A DNA stretch of 64,000 nt, taken from contig JARUPY010000607.1 in assembly GCA_029817715.1 (NCBI GenBank), forward strand, positions 248,001-312,000. The letters are read 5' to 3'. Origin of the DNA: Melastoma dodecandrum. Taxonomy: Eukaryota > Streptophyta > Magnoliopsida > Myrtales > Melastomataceae. Below are positions 34,240 to 46,000 of this stretch, one piece after another. A program made the position numbers and the translations under genes. A model generated the notes under the pieces. That model was given only the letters and a program-made list of their open reading frames with translations, was not told the origin of the DNA and did not search any database. Each line of letters opens with the position of its first letter. Position 1 is the stretch's first letter.

Positions 34240-35997
34240 ATGTCGGAGGAAACGCTACTGGAGATGACCTTTGGTTCGGTAGATGAGGTTGGGCAACTTT
34301 TCAGGTTGTATGGGTTAGTTCACGGGTTCTCTACGAGGAAAAATGAGAAGCGATGTCGGCGAAATGGCGAGTGTGCAATGCACAGTTGGGTGTGCTCGCG
34401 CGAAGGCCATCCAAGGAGTAGATCTGTCGTAGCCGTACCCTCGCGAATGAGGGCGACCACGAGGTTGGGCTGCCCTTGTGAGATTACAACCAGAGTGGAC
34501 ATTAATGGTCGTTGGTGTATCACATTAGCGAATTTATGTCACAATCATGAGTTGGTGCCTGGCCCTCTATCATGTTTCATGTGCGAAAGTCGCACACTGA
34601 CGGATGAGAACATGGCAGCCATGAAACGAATGTTAAGCGTGAGTTTCAGGCAATGCGAAATAATGCGGCAGCTGGTTTATGCTTCCGGAGGGTACGATCG
34701 CGTTGGCTTCTTAATGAAAGACATGAACAATCGGAAGCTGAAGGATGAACGGTCTGCCAATTGCTCGTTGTTTGATGCTGGATACGCTTATCTACTATCC
34801 AGACAAGCTTCCGATCAAGTGGTGACAACCATTGAGGATGGCGAAGTCATCCGAATGTACTGGTCTGACACAAAATCCAAGTTGGATTACGGAGCATTCG
34901 GTGACGTTATCACTTTAGATTCAACCTTCAAGACCAATGCATATGGTATGCAAATGGTAGTCCTCGTCGGCGTCAACCACCATCATCATACCATTGTATT
35001 CGGGGCCGCATTAATGGTTTCTGAGACAGCAGATGATTACAAGTGGTTGTTAGGTACTCATGCCGAGATAATGGGATCGAAAGTACCGATTAGCGTGGTC
35101 ACCGATGCCGATAGGGCGATGATCGCTGCCGTACGAGAAACATGGCCAACTGCAAGACACCGTCTTTGCCTTTGGCATATGAGTCGGAATATTATCCGTA
35201 GGGCACACGATCCGACTTTGAGACAGATCATCTCTTCATTCATGTACAACGCAAAGTCCAGCGATGAGGTGGAGCAAGAGTGGGATGAGATGCTGAAAAA
35301 TACTAGATCAGTTAATATTCGATGGCTTAATCAACAATACGAGAGCAGACATATGTGGTGGATGACATATTTTCAAGGACATTTTTGGGTTGTGCTAATG
35401 AGCACGCAGCGTTGTGAGCGGATGGACGCGTTCATGAAGGGATACTTGAAGACGAAGCACAAAGTTCATGAGTTCTTTCATCATTACGAAGTGACAGATT
35501 TACGATTCAAAGAAAGCATGCCATATTACAATTCCGTAAACAAATCATATCAGTTGCAAACCATGTTACGTAGCCTTGAGGCGGACGCAAGTTGGATATA
35601 TACTCTTACCTCGTTTCGCAAGGTTCAATTGCAGATCCAAAGGGAAGCATTGTTTTTCGTCAAAGGTATGATCGATGGAAATATCAATCGAGTATATCGG
35701 TTAGGCAGTTACGACCAAGAATCTATGGGGGCTGAAGTATATTCATGCAAGTTTCGACAGTCGTTGAATTATAGCTGTCAACATTTTGAGATGTATGGCC
35801 TGCCTTGTGCACATAGCTTTCAAATCATGAAGGTCGAAGGCATGAAGTGTATCCCACTGCCCCTCGTGCTGCATCGTTGGACCAAGGGAGCTAGAGTACT
35901 AGATTTTTTTGTCCCCGGTGGCGACGCGTACGACATCAAACCTTATGTCGTTGTGAATCCACCTATCTGGTTTGAGAGACGGCATTCCATGCCTTGA
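34240..35997 (+). CDS. FAR1-type MULE transposase
   Basis: An open frame of 585 aa. An in-frame TGA immediately precedes the ATG at 34240. Residues about 10-105 form a FAR1-like DNA-binding region with Cys/His zinc ligands (CPCEI and CHNHEL). The MULE transposase domain (about 190-330) has D227 in VITLDSTFKT and D289 in VVTDADRAM, the first two acidic residues of the catalytic triad, then RHRLCLWHM. A SWIM-type zinc finger comes at about 503-525 (C513, C523, H525). It is a Mutator-like transposase or a domesticated FAR1-related (FRS) protein. Lack of introns and of any disabling mutation suggests recent activity or selection. The SWIM finger lacks the first Cys of the usual CxC pair (Tyr511 stands there), which could weaken zinc binding. 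Confidence 0.85.
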   Translation: MSEETLLEMTFGSVDEVGQLFRLYGLVHGFSTRKNEKRCRRNGECAMHSWVCSREGHPRSRSVVAVPSRMRATTRLGCPCEITTRVDINGRWCITLANLCHNHELVPGPLSCFMCESRTLTDENMAAMKRMLSVSFRQCEIMRQLVYASGGYDRVGFLMKDMNNRKLKDERSANCSLFDAGYAYLLSRQASDQVVTTIEDGEVIRMYWSDTKSKLDYGAFGDVITLDSTFKTNAYGMQMVVLVGVNHHHHTIVFGAALMVSETADDYKWLLGTHAEIMGSKVPISVVTDADRAMIAAVRETWPTARHRLCLWHMSRNIIRRAHDPTLRQIISSFMYNAKSSDEVEQEWDEMLKNTRSVNIRWLNQQYESRHMWWMTYFQGHFWVVLMSTQRCERMDAFMKGYLKTKHKVHEFFHHYEVTDLRFKESMPYYNSVNKSYQLQTMLRSLEADASWIYTLTSFRKVQLQIQREALFFVKGMIDGNINRVYRLGSYDQESMGAEVYSCKFRQSLNYSCQHFEMYGLPCAHSFQIMKVEGMKCIPLPLVLHRWTKGARVLDFFVPGGDAYDIKPYVVVNPPIWFERRHSMP

Positions 35998-37605
35998 AAT
36001 GCTAACGGAAGTCCCCAGACGAAGCAGCTCGCTACAATAAAAAAAATTTCATAGCAGAGATAGTCGCTATACAATGCATTTTCAGACCTTATATTTTCGA
36101 GGACATAATAACGAACAATAAGGAACAAGGAAATTCCACCTAGGATCTAGAAGTTCACTCCAAGCATAAGACAATACATTCCAATCGGCCACGATAAAAG
36201 ATTTCAGCTCACCTAAATCAACATTTTCTCGAATGAGTTTATCAATGTCCTAAAAATTAACATAGTGAGGATGGTTTAGAAGACTAGTTGGTACAGATTC
36301 AGCCATGATACTCCGACGTCTACAACCTAAATGGTAAAGGTGATGTTATACCTCCGATATGGTATCTCGCTTCCTTTTCGACCGCCGGAGGCCTACCATA
36401 TCTTGTACGAAAGGAGAAGTTGCGTACACGAACGGCTTCCTTGTCGAGGCATGACGGGTCTTCATCTTTTGGGGATTCTTCACCTGATTGGTCGAAGACA
36501 TACTCTCCTACACAATCGTATGAACCAATGCAACATCATTGTCAATTTGTGGATAATATATGATACGAATTAAGAACGACATTCCGAAATCAATATGATA
36601 TGTAATCCGACTTTGTTACCGGTGTCGTGTTGCGCAGCTACCGGTGAGGGTGTGTCTCCATCCCTGGCGTCATTGCGATCCACCTCCTCGGGTGCTACCA
36701 GCCTTTTGTTCCCATCATCTTCCTGGCCCTGTGACAAGTTCTCTAAATCTTCGGTTGGCTCCACGATCTCACCTTGTGCGACGCCCAGCAGTTTGGCCAT
36801 TTTGTCGAGTGCATCTTTCACCTTTCTTTTCATTGCTTCCGACCCGTTATTAGACTGAGGTGAATGAGGCTTCCCAATATCAGCTGTGTGCTGCGTATCG
36901 TCAAATCCCTCATACTGCAGCATTGACCCAACTTCAACTACTACCTTCTTCTTAACTGCCGAGGGTCCTGCCTCATTCAGTGGGTACTGCTCTTCATTGT
37001 CCTGACCCCCTTGTACGCCTCGATCCGCAGCCACCTGTGCCGTAGTATTTGCGATTTCACCATCTAGGGACGCGATGTCTTCCGTTGGCGGTTTCACGAT
37101 ATGCGCTGGCGTCTGGGTCGTTATGCCATCTGCAATAACCCGAACAAGGCTCCTGACATGTCTGATCTCATTTATCAATATTTGCACTTGCCGACACAGG
37201 TCTTTCATACCGTCCTCGACATTTCGTACACGCATATCTACGGACTGAACAACAAAAAGAAAATAAAAAATTCAGCCTGTTCTTGCACGAGTAACAAATG
37301 AACATTTAAGCATGATGGATCGTCATTTACCTTCAAGTTCCTTATCATCAGCTGAAATTCGTCATTCTCATCCGGGGTACCACGAGCATCAAAATTAGAT
37401 GTCTCAAATCCCAAGTGACACTGATCATTTGTGCAAAATATATCAATTGTTATCAATGAAAAAGCTCATCAATTGCATATGTTAAAATTAATGTTACATC
37501 AGCCACATCATACCTTCTCCACATAACCCTTGTCTGACCTTTTGAAACAGCATGCAATCTGCCCTAATCCCAATCCGCACATAATGGGGCCCTCCGACCA
37601 GATAT

Positions 37606-38578
37606 TGAAAGTGGTGATCCAGGATTAGAAACTGTAAACTTAACGGGGATGTAGACTTAACGCTGGAAACTGTAATCCAGCAGGTCTGAACGGTGAATGA
37701 CGTCGTAGACTTGACGCTGGGCACTCCGGACTCGAGAATCTGGTCAGCGTAGTCGTAGACTTGATGGCAGAGCACTGTAGACTTACCTTCCTAGGCTGGC
37801 AGAAATTGACTGCTGGGCTTGGTCGACGGAATGTGGTCGAATGTAGAGGCGGATGTGGATACCAAGGCTACGGTGGCTTCACCCTGGTGGCGGTGTCGAA
37901 GGCGGAGAAGTGTACTGGGACTACGGTGGCTCGTCCTGGCGTTGCAGTTGAAGGTGGAGATTTGCTACCAGAGCTACGGTTGCTCACTCTGATGGTGGAA
38001 GTGAAGGCGGGGATTTATTGCCATAGCTACGATTGCTCACTCTGACGGTGGAAGGAAGACCAATGAAACTTTAAGAGTTTCGCCCAGGTTGGGGAATCTT
38101 AACAACTAACAACTAAGGGGTGGCGAGCAAGATAAGCTTCTGTTGGCTGATTTGTTCGTGATTTTCTCTGAGGGAGATCTCCCCCTTTTATACCCAGTCT
38201 GTTACGACAATCTGAAGATCTTCCAGACTCAACCACCCCCAAGAATCTCGGAGCCAATAAACTGACTTCTACTCGTGTAGACGTGGGTCGTAGACTCATC
38301 TGACTTCGAGTTTAATTAATTGTCTTTTAAGACGTGCATCAGTTCGGACGTAGGTTGTACGCTCCATTTATCTCGAGGCTATTAAACCGTCTCCTTTGAC
38401 GTGTGTCCTATGCAGGCGCAGGCTTGTAGACTTCCCCTGATTACAGGGTTACTACTCAGCCAAATAGTCTGTGTAGACTACAGATGCAGGCCTGGCGTGT
38501 CTAACTCTGTTATGGGCTTAGCGTCTATTGTGGGCTTTATCCGAAATAGTAGGCCCAAAATAATCTATCGTGTCAACA
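37606..38578 (-). mobile_element. LTR-like insertion (solo LTR candidate)
   Basis: On the minus strand this block starts TGTTGACACGATAG at 38578. It has a TATA box (GGGTATAAAAGGGGG) about 385 bp in, near 38190, and ends near CACTTTCA at 37606. It separates two coding pieces of the surrounding gene. The TG...CA ends and internal promoter are LTR-like, but flanking 5-mers (GATAT and CCAGT) do not match, so the exact borders are uncertain. Confidence 0.4.
37864..38075 (+). repeat. Diverged ~53-bp tandem repeat, four units
   Basis: Units marked by (A/G)GCTACGGTGGCT- or AGCTACG(G/A)TTGCTCAC-type starts near 37864, 37920, 37972 and 38024, each followed by a GGTGGAA/GAAGGCGG block. They lie inside the LTR-like insertion. 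Confidence 0.55.
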
Positions 38579-38886
38579 CCAGTAGATAGTCCTTTGGGAT
38601 GTTAAAGGCAGTACCCAGGTAGAGGTAGCAGCCGAGGATGAATATTACCATTTCCGTCTTGAATAAATCATCGGTTGCCTTCCTATCTCGCAACTTATCG
38701 TCAACAGACTTCATGTATATCCTTCCAACTTTCAGGTGGTCGCGTAACTCGCGGTGAACAGATTGCAGTGATCCTTTCAACGGAACGGGGACTCCAGTGC
38801 AACGGAGTCCAAGTATCCTTAACTTGGGCCGCGTGTAGCTTTGTATGAAAACTTCGATTGAAATTCCAGTCGATTTTAAATATCAT

Positions 38887-41043
38887 ATTGTGGGCCGTTC
38901 TGGCCCGTTTGCAGTAATCTCAGTTTCCAAGTAGTGAAGTTTTTATTGCGGCTGCGGCCGAAAACTGGGCAACAATGTCTGCAATCTATGCAAGAAATGC
39001 GACAACCGGACTTCAGACCTTGTAGTCCCATCATCCCATTCCAAAGATTCTGAGGGAATGCTGTACACGCTCAATTGTGCTGCGACCCCTGTCGGGCTCG
39101 ATTGTGATGTCTAATTCTGGAGCGGACAACTTTATGAACATTCTGTATTACAGAAACCATCATTTTAAAGGTGTTATCCGTAACATAAATCGTAACCTTA
39201 GAAATATATTATCCATCACATAAATTGTCACTTCAGGGGCATTCACCATCTTAGAGACGTTTCTGCCGTAGAGACTATCACTTTAAGGATGCTCTTTATT
39301 GAAAAAACCACCGCCGTAGGTGCGTTCTTTTTTTGTCTTCAGCGATAGCAGTTCTTGAAGCCCGGTATGCGCAGATTCTTGCATCAAACCCTCCAGCACT
39401 CCTTGCGGAATCAGAGAACATGCAATCATTTGTGCCTAAGATCTCGCATTTCATGCTTAAAGATCTCTTAAAGGCTTGACTTTGCTTTACGGATGATCTC
39501 GAGTAATTCGTTCATGATCAGTGAGAGTTACTTCTGGTCATGATGGCCCCAATCCTCAAGAAAAGGGTTGATATTATTCCTCGGAGGTCACCTGGAGGCA
39601 CTATCACAGGAACATTGATGTCTTTCCCGTAGTTTGAATTTTCAACTCCATCATTTTGCGGCAAGAAGGCACAACTTGTTGTCCGTTTGATCACAACAAT
39701 CAACTTCCCACTGTCGCCGCCAAGAACATGTTAGCGTTCTTATTCGTCATCCTCTCCGAAGGATATTTGGCAATGAACAGAAAATTCAAGTGTATCGTGT
39801 AAATGCGGTCATCGGTCGATTTGTCGACAAAATCGACAAAGGTTGATGATATGGCCCATAGCCAGAGTCTCGACGAGAGCCCGGATGGGGGGGTGAAGAA
39901 GCTGTCAAATTCTCAGGAAAGAAGAGGGGCGTGCGATGCTATCCCTGCTTCCAAAGACATTAATGTTGAACTCCCTAATAGGCCGGGAGAACATGATGTG
40001 GGTATTTCAAGCTCTTGCTAAAGGAGGGAAGGAACCTGCGTCTGTCTGGTACCATCGGCTGGAACGAGAACGTTTTGGAGTGCCAAAGGAGGGAAGGCAC
40101 GAATGTATGACACTAATGGCGGAAAAGCAATGACGAAATCGGAGACAAATAGGGAAACTCACCATTTTTGCCGATGCCTTTGCCGACGGCGGTTGCTAAA
40201 TTAAAACTAAAACGAGGTCCACTGAACAATTGACTATACATCTAATGATGTTGATGGATGTTTCATAAAGGTGTATAATACATGCTATTTATCACATTAT
40301 AGCTCTTATTGCGCACAAGGACGCGACTCCTCGACTATTGTAACTGTCGAGCATTTCTGGTTGTCCAGGTGGCCGTCATTTGGACATACATTCTAGGTGG
40401 TGTCTCTTCAACTGCCATTAATCCACTCTTGCTCTCGAACGGCTTATGCCCTCGATCAGCTTGTATCTTCGAGCGGGCTCGACTTTGTACCTTCAAACGG
40501 CTTAAATCCTCGAATCCTCGATCGAGTGTCCACGTGCGAAAATTTCCAGTTATAACTCTTACTGATAAAATGAATTTTATTTCCGGGGGTCACCAAATTT
40601 ATATCATCTCGTAATATTTAGGCTTGCAAAAAATACTTCTTTATCGCACAGCACGCCCACCGCACTGCCGTGTCCCCACCGCAGCCGCCGCGTCTAGCTG
40701 TCCAAATTGCCGTCCACTGGGCTGACAGCGGCCGTTTTACTTGAAAGCAATAAAATAAAGAGAGGCAAAGAAAAAGAAAAAGGAAACAACGCGGAATTTT
40801 CCTCGATTCGAATAGTGACCGACGCGTGACGGACGGCCGTCCAGGAAACAAACAACGATCGAAACGTCTTCTTTATAATATTCAAAACACGACTCGCTCC
40901 TGTATTTCTTTTTTTTTTCTTATGGTCAAAATAATGATGAAATTTTAAATAATAATTTTCCTTTTTTTTTAAAAAGGTATTTTGTTACTTCTACAACACG
41001 ACCGTAAAATTTTGTACAAAAAAGTATTACAATGTTTTCCTAT
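38887..41043. other. Intergenic, no gene recognised
   Basis: Short frames at 39518-39703 (minus) and 39803-40021 (plus) resemble nothing I know. The region may include the right flank of the MULE block. It holds a poly-T/A stretch near 40908-40975 at the DUF4228 3' side. Confidence 0.4.
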
Positions 41044-41601
41044 CTATCTAGAAAGAACGGCTTCCTCCTTGATCGTCTCCAACGCCGGCTTCCTTGACCG
41101 GCACACAGATAACCGGTGCCTGTACTCCATCGCGGGCAACAGCTCCCCTCCCCCTAGCAACAACAACGACTCGTCCAGCCTCGGGCTCCTCTCCCCTTCC
41201 CATTCCATGGCTTCGGCCTCCTCGGCCTCCGCCTCGGGGGATACCCTACGGTCGTTCCCGCCAGATATCCTCCTCCCGGCCGTCCGCGTCCCCATGAGCA
41301 TGGTGGCCACGTCCCCCGCCGTCGCGATCGAGTTGACCCTCCTCGCGGGGAGCATGACGTAAACGTTCCCGAACTTGAGCTCCTCGTCGGCCCCGAGCGC
41401 GTAGATCCTCCGTCCTAGGGAGAGCCCCCTGGAGTCCACGACGAAGAAGCCCGGGCACTCGAGCATGAGTTCCGCTGCGCCGACGGGGTCGCGGAACTGC
41501 TGGATCTCTCCGCTGGGGAAGATGACCCTACACACCTTGGAGGTGCGGGAGGAGCCCCCAGGCGCTGCGATGAAGGTGCAGGCGGAGATGAAGTTTCCCA
41601 T
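41044..41601 (-). CDS. DUF4228 (PADRE) domain protein
   Basis: A single exon, 185 aa, ATG at 41601. It begins MGNFISACTF, with Gly at position 2 suitable for N-myristoylation. The DUF4228/PADRE signature follows: KVCRVIFPSGEIQQFRDPV, then AAELMLECPGFFVVDS, then LGADEELKFGNVYVMLP. The C-terminal third is acidic and Ser/Arg-rich. Plant PADRE proteins are of unknown biochemical role and often respond to pathogens and stress; that is known for the family, not shown here. The gene is divergent from ALIX, with 1.4 kb between the two start codons. Confidence 0.92.
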   Translation of the reverse strand: MGNFISACTFIAAPGGSSRTSKVCRVIFPSGEIQQFRDPVGAAELMLECPGFFVVDSRGLSLGRRIYALGADEELKFGNVYVMLPARRVNSIATAGDVATMLMGTRTAGRRISGGNDRRVSPEAEAEEAEAMEWEGERSPRLDESLLLLGGGELLPAMEYRHRLSVCRSRKPALETIKEEAVLSR

Positions 41602-43006
41602 ACCGAGTGGGGTGGGAGTTTCTTTTTTTTTTAAGGTTGTTAAGGGGGGGGGGGTCTTTTGAGGTTGTTGGTTTGTTGTAAGAAACGATATTTGTGTGTG
41701 TGTGTATATATAATGTAAATTGAAGATGAGGAGGGGGAAGTAGGGAGGAAGGTTGGAATGGAAGTCAAGAGCAGGTATTGAACAGGTAATCGCTACTTTT
41801 TGTGTTTGTGTGTGTGTGTGGAGGAGGGAGGGAGAGTTGTAAAGGAACCAGTTTCAGCTCAAATGCGTGTTGGGCCCTCTGCCAGCAATCTCCCAAAACA
41901 TATCCGACTAACTCTATATGCTTTTTTTTGTTAATATATATATATATTTGGTCACGTGGGCTGGGAGGGGTGTCTTCTAGATTTCACACGGATGACTGAC
42001 TCACTGACTGACTCTTTCACTCTAAGTTTCTGGGAAAGTTAGGCTGCAATTCACAGCCGTGGATAATTCTAACCTCTGTTATTACTCCTGGCATTACTTA
42101 AAAGGATAGTAAAATTATGATCGATAAATAATAATTAAAATACCAAAGTGTTTGATGCTCAATTATAATTAACTTTGAAGACTAATAAAAATATTTATTA
42201 TATCTTAATTTAGACCGATTGTTTGATGAAAAGCATGAAATATCTGATTAGGAGAAATTAAATTAAGTAAAGAAATCGATTTATCAAAATAATTTGTCTA
42301 GGTAATATATATTTTTATGTTACAAGAAAAATAAGGACATTTCTAATCTGAGCGGGTCAATTTTAACTTCTTTCCGCGATTCCAATTTACTCCCATTTCT
42401 ATTAGAGTTTTGTTGTCGATTAGCATTATGACAATAAGTTTCAAAATGCCCCAAATAAGGCGAAAAATTGTGAACAACGAGTTTGATTAACAAAAAGACT
42501 ATTGTTGTTAAGAACAACGAATTCTTTACAAATAAAATATATTCCCAAAGTTGATTTTTCTACCCAATTTGAGAAATTTTTAAAAGTTGCTGCCTTAGCA
42601 AAACATTTTACGTATAACAAAGTGCATTTCTATTACCTTTGATTTCTAAACTAACGCGGCAGTATCGTTATACTCGAAGCCCGGATAATACTTAAAGGCC
42701 CAAATAACAATGGGCCGATGTAAGAGCATGACCCAGCCCAATCCAGAACTCGGATTGACATACTTTGCCATTTCGTCGGTACACACGCTTCCGGGGAGGG
42801 GGTTAGAGCGGCCGAATAGATCAGCTGGAAAGGGGACGAAAGGAACAAACAAGAAACGGTACAAGAGGGGAAGAGAAGCGATCGTCTACTTTCTTTCTTC
42901 TCCTTCCTTAGCAAGTAAACTCCACGACCTCCCCCAAAATACCCCGCCACAAAGCCCACATCCCTCGACTCCCCTCTCCCGACCCGTAACCTCCTAACCG
43001 CCCGCC
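41602..43006. other. Divergent intergenic region DUF4228/ALIX
   Basis: Contains a G10 run near 41645, (GT)n runs near 41690-41705 and 41800-41820, and (TA)n near 41930-41947. A strongly AT-rich stretch spans 42030-42650. The last 250 bp are GC-rich and probably the ALIX promoter and leader. Confidence 0.45.
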
Positions 43007-46000
43007 ATGTCATCCTCCGCGACGACTCCCTCCACCTCGACGGCCAACATCATGCTCGCCGTCTTCGAGAAGAAGACCGTCGCCGTCGATCTCTACCGCC
43101 CCATCCGCAACTACATCTGCTTCAACTACTCCGAGCGCGAGGCCCAGTCCCTCGAGGACGACCTCCAAACCCTAAGGTCCCTCCGCTCCTCCTCCGTCGA
43201 GTCCTCCCCTACCTCCCCTCCCTCCCGCCGCGACTCCCTTGTCTCCTACTTCAAGGCGTTGTCCCTCGTCGAGACTCGGTTCCCGATCTCCCCCGATAAG
43301 GATCACGTCAACGCGGTCACCTTCACCTGGTACGACGCCTTCAAGCCCAAGGCCAAGTCAGTGCAGCAGAACATCCATCTGGAGAAGGCAGCCGTGCTGT
43401 TTAATTTGGGGGCTGTGTATAGTCAGATTGGGTTGAGTCACGATCGATCATCTGTTGAGGGGAGGCGGGATGCCGTCCAGGCGTTTATATCTGCAGCAGG
43501 TGCGTACGCTTACCTGAGGGACAATGAGTCCGTCAAGGCTTCGATTGGGGATAAGGCTACTGTGGACCTCTCGGTCGAGTGCGCCGGAATGTTGGAGAGG
43601 CTGATGCTTGCTCAGGCTCAGGAGTGCGTGTTTGAGACCACCATTGCCAAGGGGAGCACGCCTGGAGTATGCGCTAAGATCTCAAGACAGGTTGGTTGTT
43701 CAGTAAGATTGTGATTACTCTGGTTGATGTCAACTGATCTAAGGCCTAATTTGTAGGGTTATTTAGAGTTAAATACCGTTTCATGGCATGTTTTATCAGA
43801 GTCGTCATTTTGACTTTCGAGCCTTTACTATGTGTGTGAACTATGCATCATCTCTTCCTATGAAGTTATTTCATGACTAAAGGTTAGTTTTTTCACTGTA
43901 ATCCTGGAAGGCAATAGGCCAGTCAATCCTACTTTTGCATTGTAGTGAAAATTGTAATTATGACTGGAAAGTAGGCTTTCATGTGAAAAAACATCCTGCG
44001 AATGACGATTATTCATATGACACAATTATGTGAGAACTAAAAGTAAACAAATTTGGCAGTTTGGATGCCTTGCTGTTGTTGTTGTTGTTGGCTGTTGATG
44101 CAATAGGAGTTGTTAATGTTTTGCTTGTGGTAATGTTCAGGTAGGGTTATTCTACGAGGAAGCATTGGCTTCTCTAAGTGTTATGCCTTTGAATCAGCAT
44201 TTCGACAAGGGATGGATAGCCCATGTACAGCTAAAGGCTGCCCTCTTCTATGGAGAAGCATGTTACCGATTTGGTCTGGAACTGCATGAAAAGGAAGAAA
44301 TTGCAGAGGAGATTGCGCGACTAAGGAGTGGAATTGCAGCCCTCGCTGAGGCCAAGAAATCCTCAAAAGGGGCCCCCGCTCAGCTTCTGGATGCTATAAA
44401 CAAGCTAGAAGCTAACATCAATCGGAATTTGGAAAGGGCGGTTAAGGAAAATGATAGAGTTTACCTTATGAGGGTTCCGCCTCCTAGTTCTTTGGCACCT
44501 ATTCCATCATTTTCAATGGTAAAACCTGTAGCAATGGCTGAGGTTTTGGATGCCAGCAAGGAGAAGTTATTTTCTAGCCTCGTTCCTGACAGTAGTGCGA
44601 AAGCACTGTCTAGGTACACGGAAATGGTTGACGACATCACTCGGTCGTTAGCTGAAAAATTGCAGCAAGGGAGTGAACTTGCTCGTGTGAGGCTCAAGGA
44701 AATGGATTTGCCGGATTCTTTATATGCACTTGAAGGTAATGTCAGTCTTCCTGAAGATCTTAAAGAAGATGTTGAAGCAGTGCAGATTAGTGGAGGTCCA
44801 GCTGGGCTGGAAGCGGAATTGCAGCAACTGCGGGATCTGAGGAGAGTAAACCAGGAGCTGCTGGTCCAAACTGAAGAGCTTCTGCAAAAGGAAGCTACAG
44901 AGGATGCCCAATTCAGAAGCCAATTTGGAACTCGATGGACACGGCCTCAGTCCAGCACTTTGACGAAAAACCTGCAGGATAGATTGAACAGGTTTGCTGG
45001 TAATTTGAAGCAAGCTGCTGATAGTGATGCTCGGATTGAGCGCTCAGTGAGGGATCATTCTGCACTGATGTCAATCCTTGATCGTCGGCCGGTGAGTTCT
45101 TGACAAGCTTATCATCTCTTGTTTCTTCCTGTTTCCCACGTAGATAGAATGTCAGCTTGTGTTAGCTCTGTAAATCATGACTGCTTTTTTGTTGCTTTCA
45201 TTGGGGCGAAATTCTAATTTTGTGCTTTGTCTTTGCTAGATCCAAACAGCCCTCCCGACTTTGGCACGTCCAATGATGTCTTTGGATGCTAATGAAGATG
45301 CTGTTGTTGGTGCCTTGAAACAAAGCCTGGTAAAATGCCTTTTTCTTCCCGTCGTCATTGGATCTGATAAATGCCTGTGGGCACTGTAATGAAATGTTAT
45401 GCATTTGATACTTGGAAAAGAGAGCTATGGATTTGACATTTGACAATATCTCTATCGTAAGGCCTCCTACCTTGCTTTTTCCTTTTCCATTCTCCAGAGG
45501 CAATTGGAAACACTTGGTGCACAGCGAGCAGGGCTTGAGGACATGCTTAAGGAAATGAAGAGGAAGGTGAGCTCACACAGTCTTTCCCATCTATTTTTTT
45601 GCTGGCATTCCGGACAGTTCTTTCCAAGGTTACTTTAAGCTATTGCAATTTGTACACATGGGCATTAACTGCTTCAGATGAGGAGTTGAAACTTGAAAGA
45701 AACAATCATGTTGTTTGTGGCACTATTTGCTCAAACCGTTTTATCCTTCAGGATGATGTACTCCCCAAGTTGATGACGTCAACGGGATCTTATGAGGACC
45801 TGTTTAAGAAGGAAATAGCAAAGTATGATAGCATTCAAGGAGAAATTTCCCAAAATATTCAGGCACAAGAGCATTTGCTCATGCAGATCCAGGTATTTTT
45901 TCCCTATGAATACTCATCATTCATTTAGACTGTGAGTATGAATGCAGCTGCGCTCATTTTCTAGACTGACTTCCTGTTCGCTGACAGGCTCAGAATGATG

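Larger units (their letters stand above)
36082..38886 (-). pseudogene. Multi-exon transposon-type (ULP1/plant-mobile-domain-like) gene, interrupted
   Basis: Minus-strand coding pieces with proper splice borders: about 38886-38579, a piece ending near 37520, 37420-37331, 37244 to about 36620, 36507-36352 and 36249-36082 (stop at 36082). The last joins keep phase 0. The first piece contains LRDHLKVGRIY...TDDLFKTEMVIFILGCYLYL, like the N-terminal domain of plant transposon proteins that also carry ULP1-protease-like ends. The central exon is acidic and coiled-coil-like (DLCRQVQILINEIRHVRSL). The next has RKPFVYATSPF and RRSKRKRD, a nuclear-signal-like stretch. No complete protease active site was found. 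The first and second pieces are split by the LTR-like block at 37606-38578. It ends 85 bp from the transposase stop, convergent with it. Family call is tentative. Confidence 0.42.

Noticed and set aside
37601..38583. A target duplication for the LTR-like block in the transposon-type gene
   Set aside because: Flanks GATAT and CCAGT do not match, so no duplication is claimed and the borders are left as approximate.
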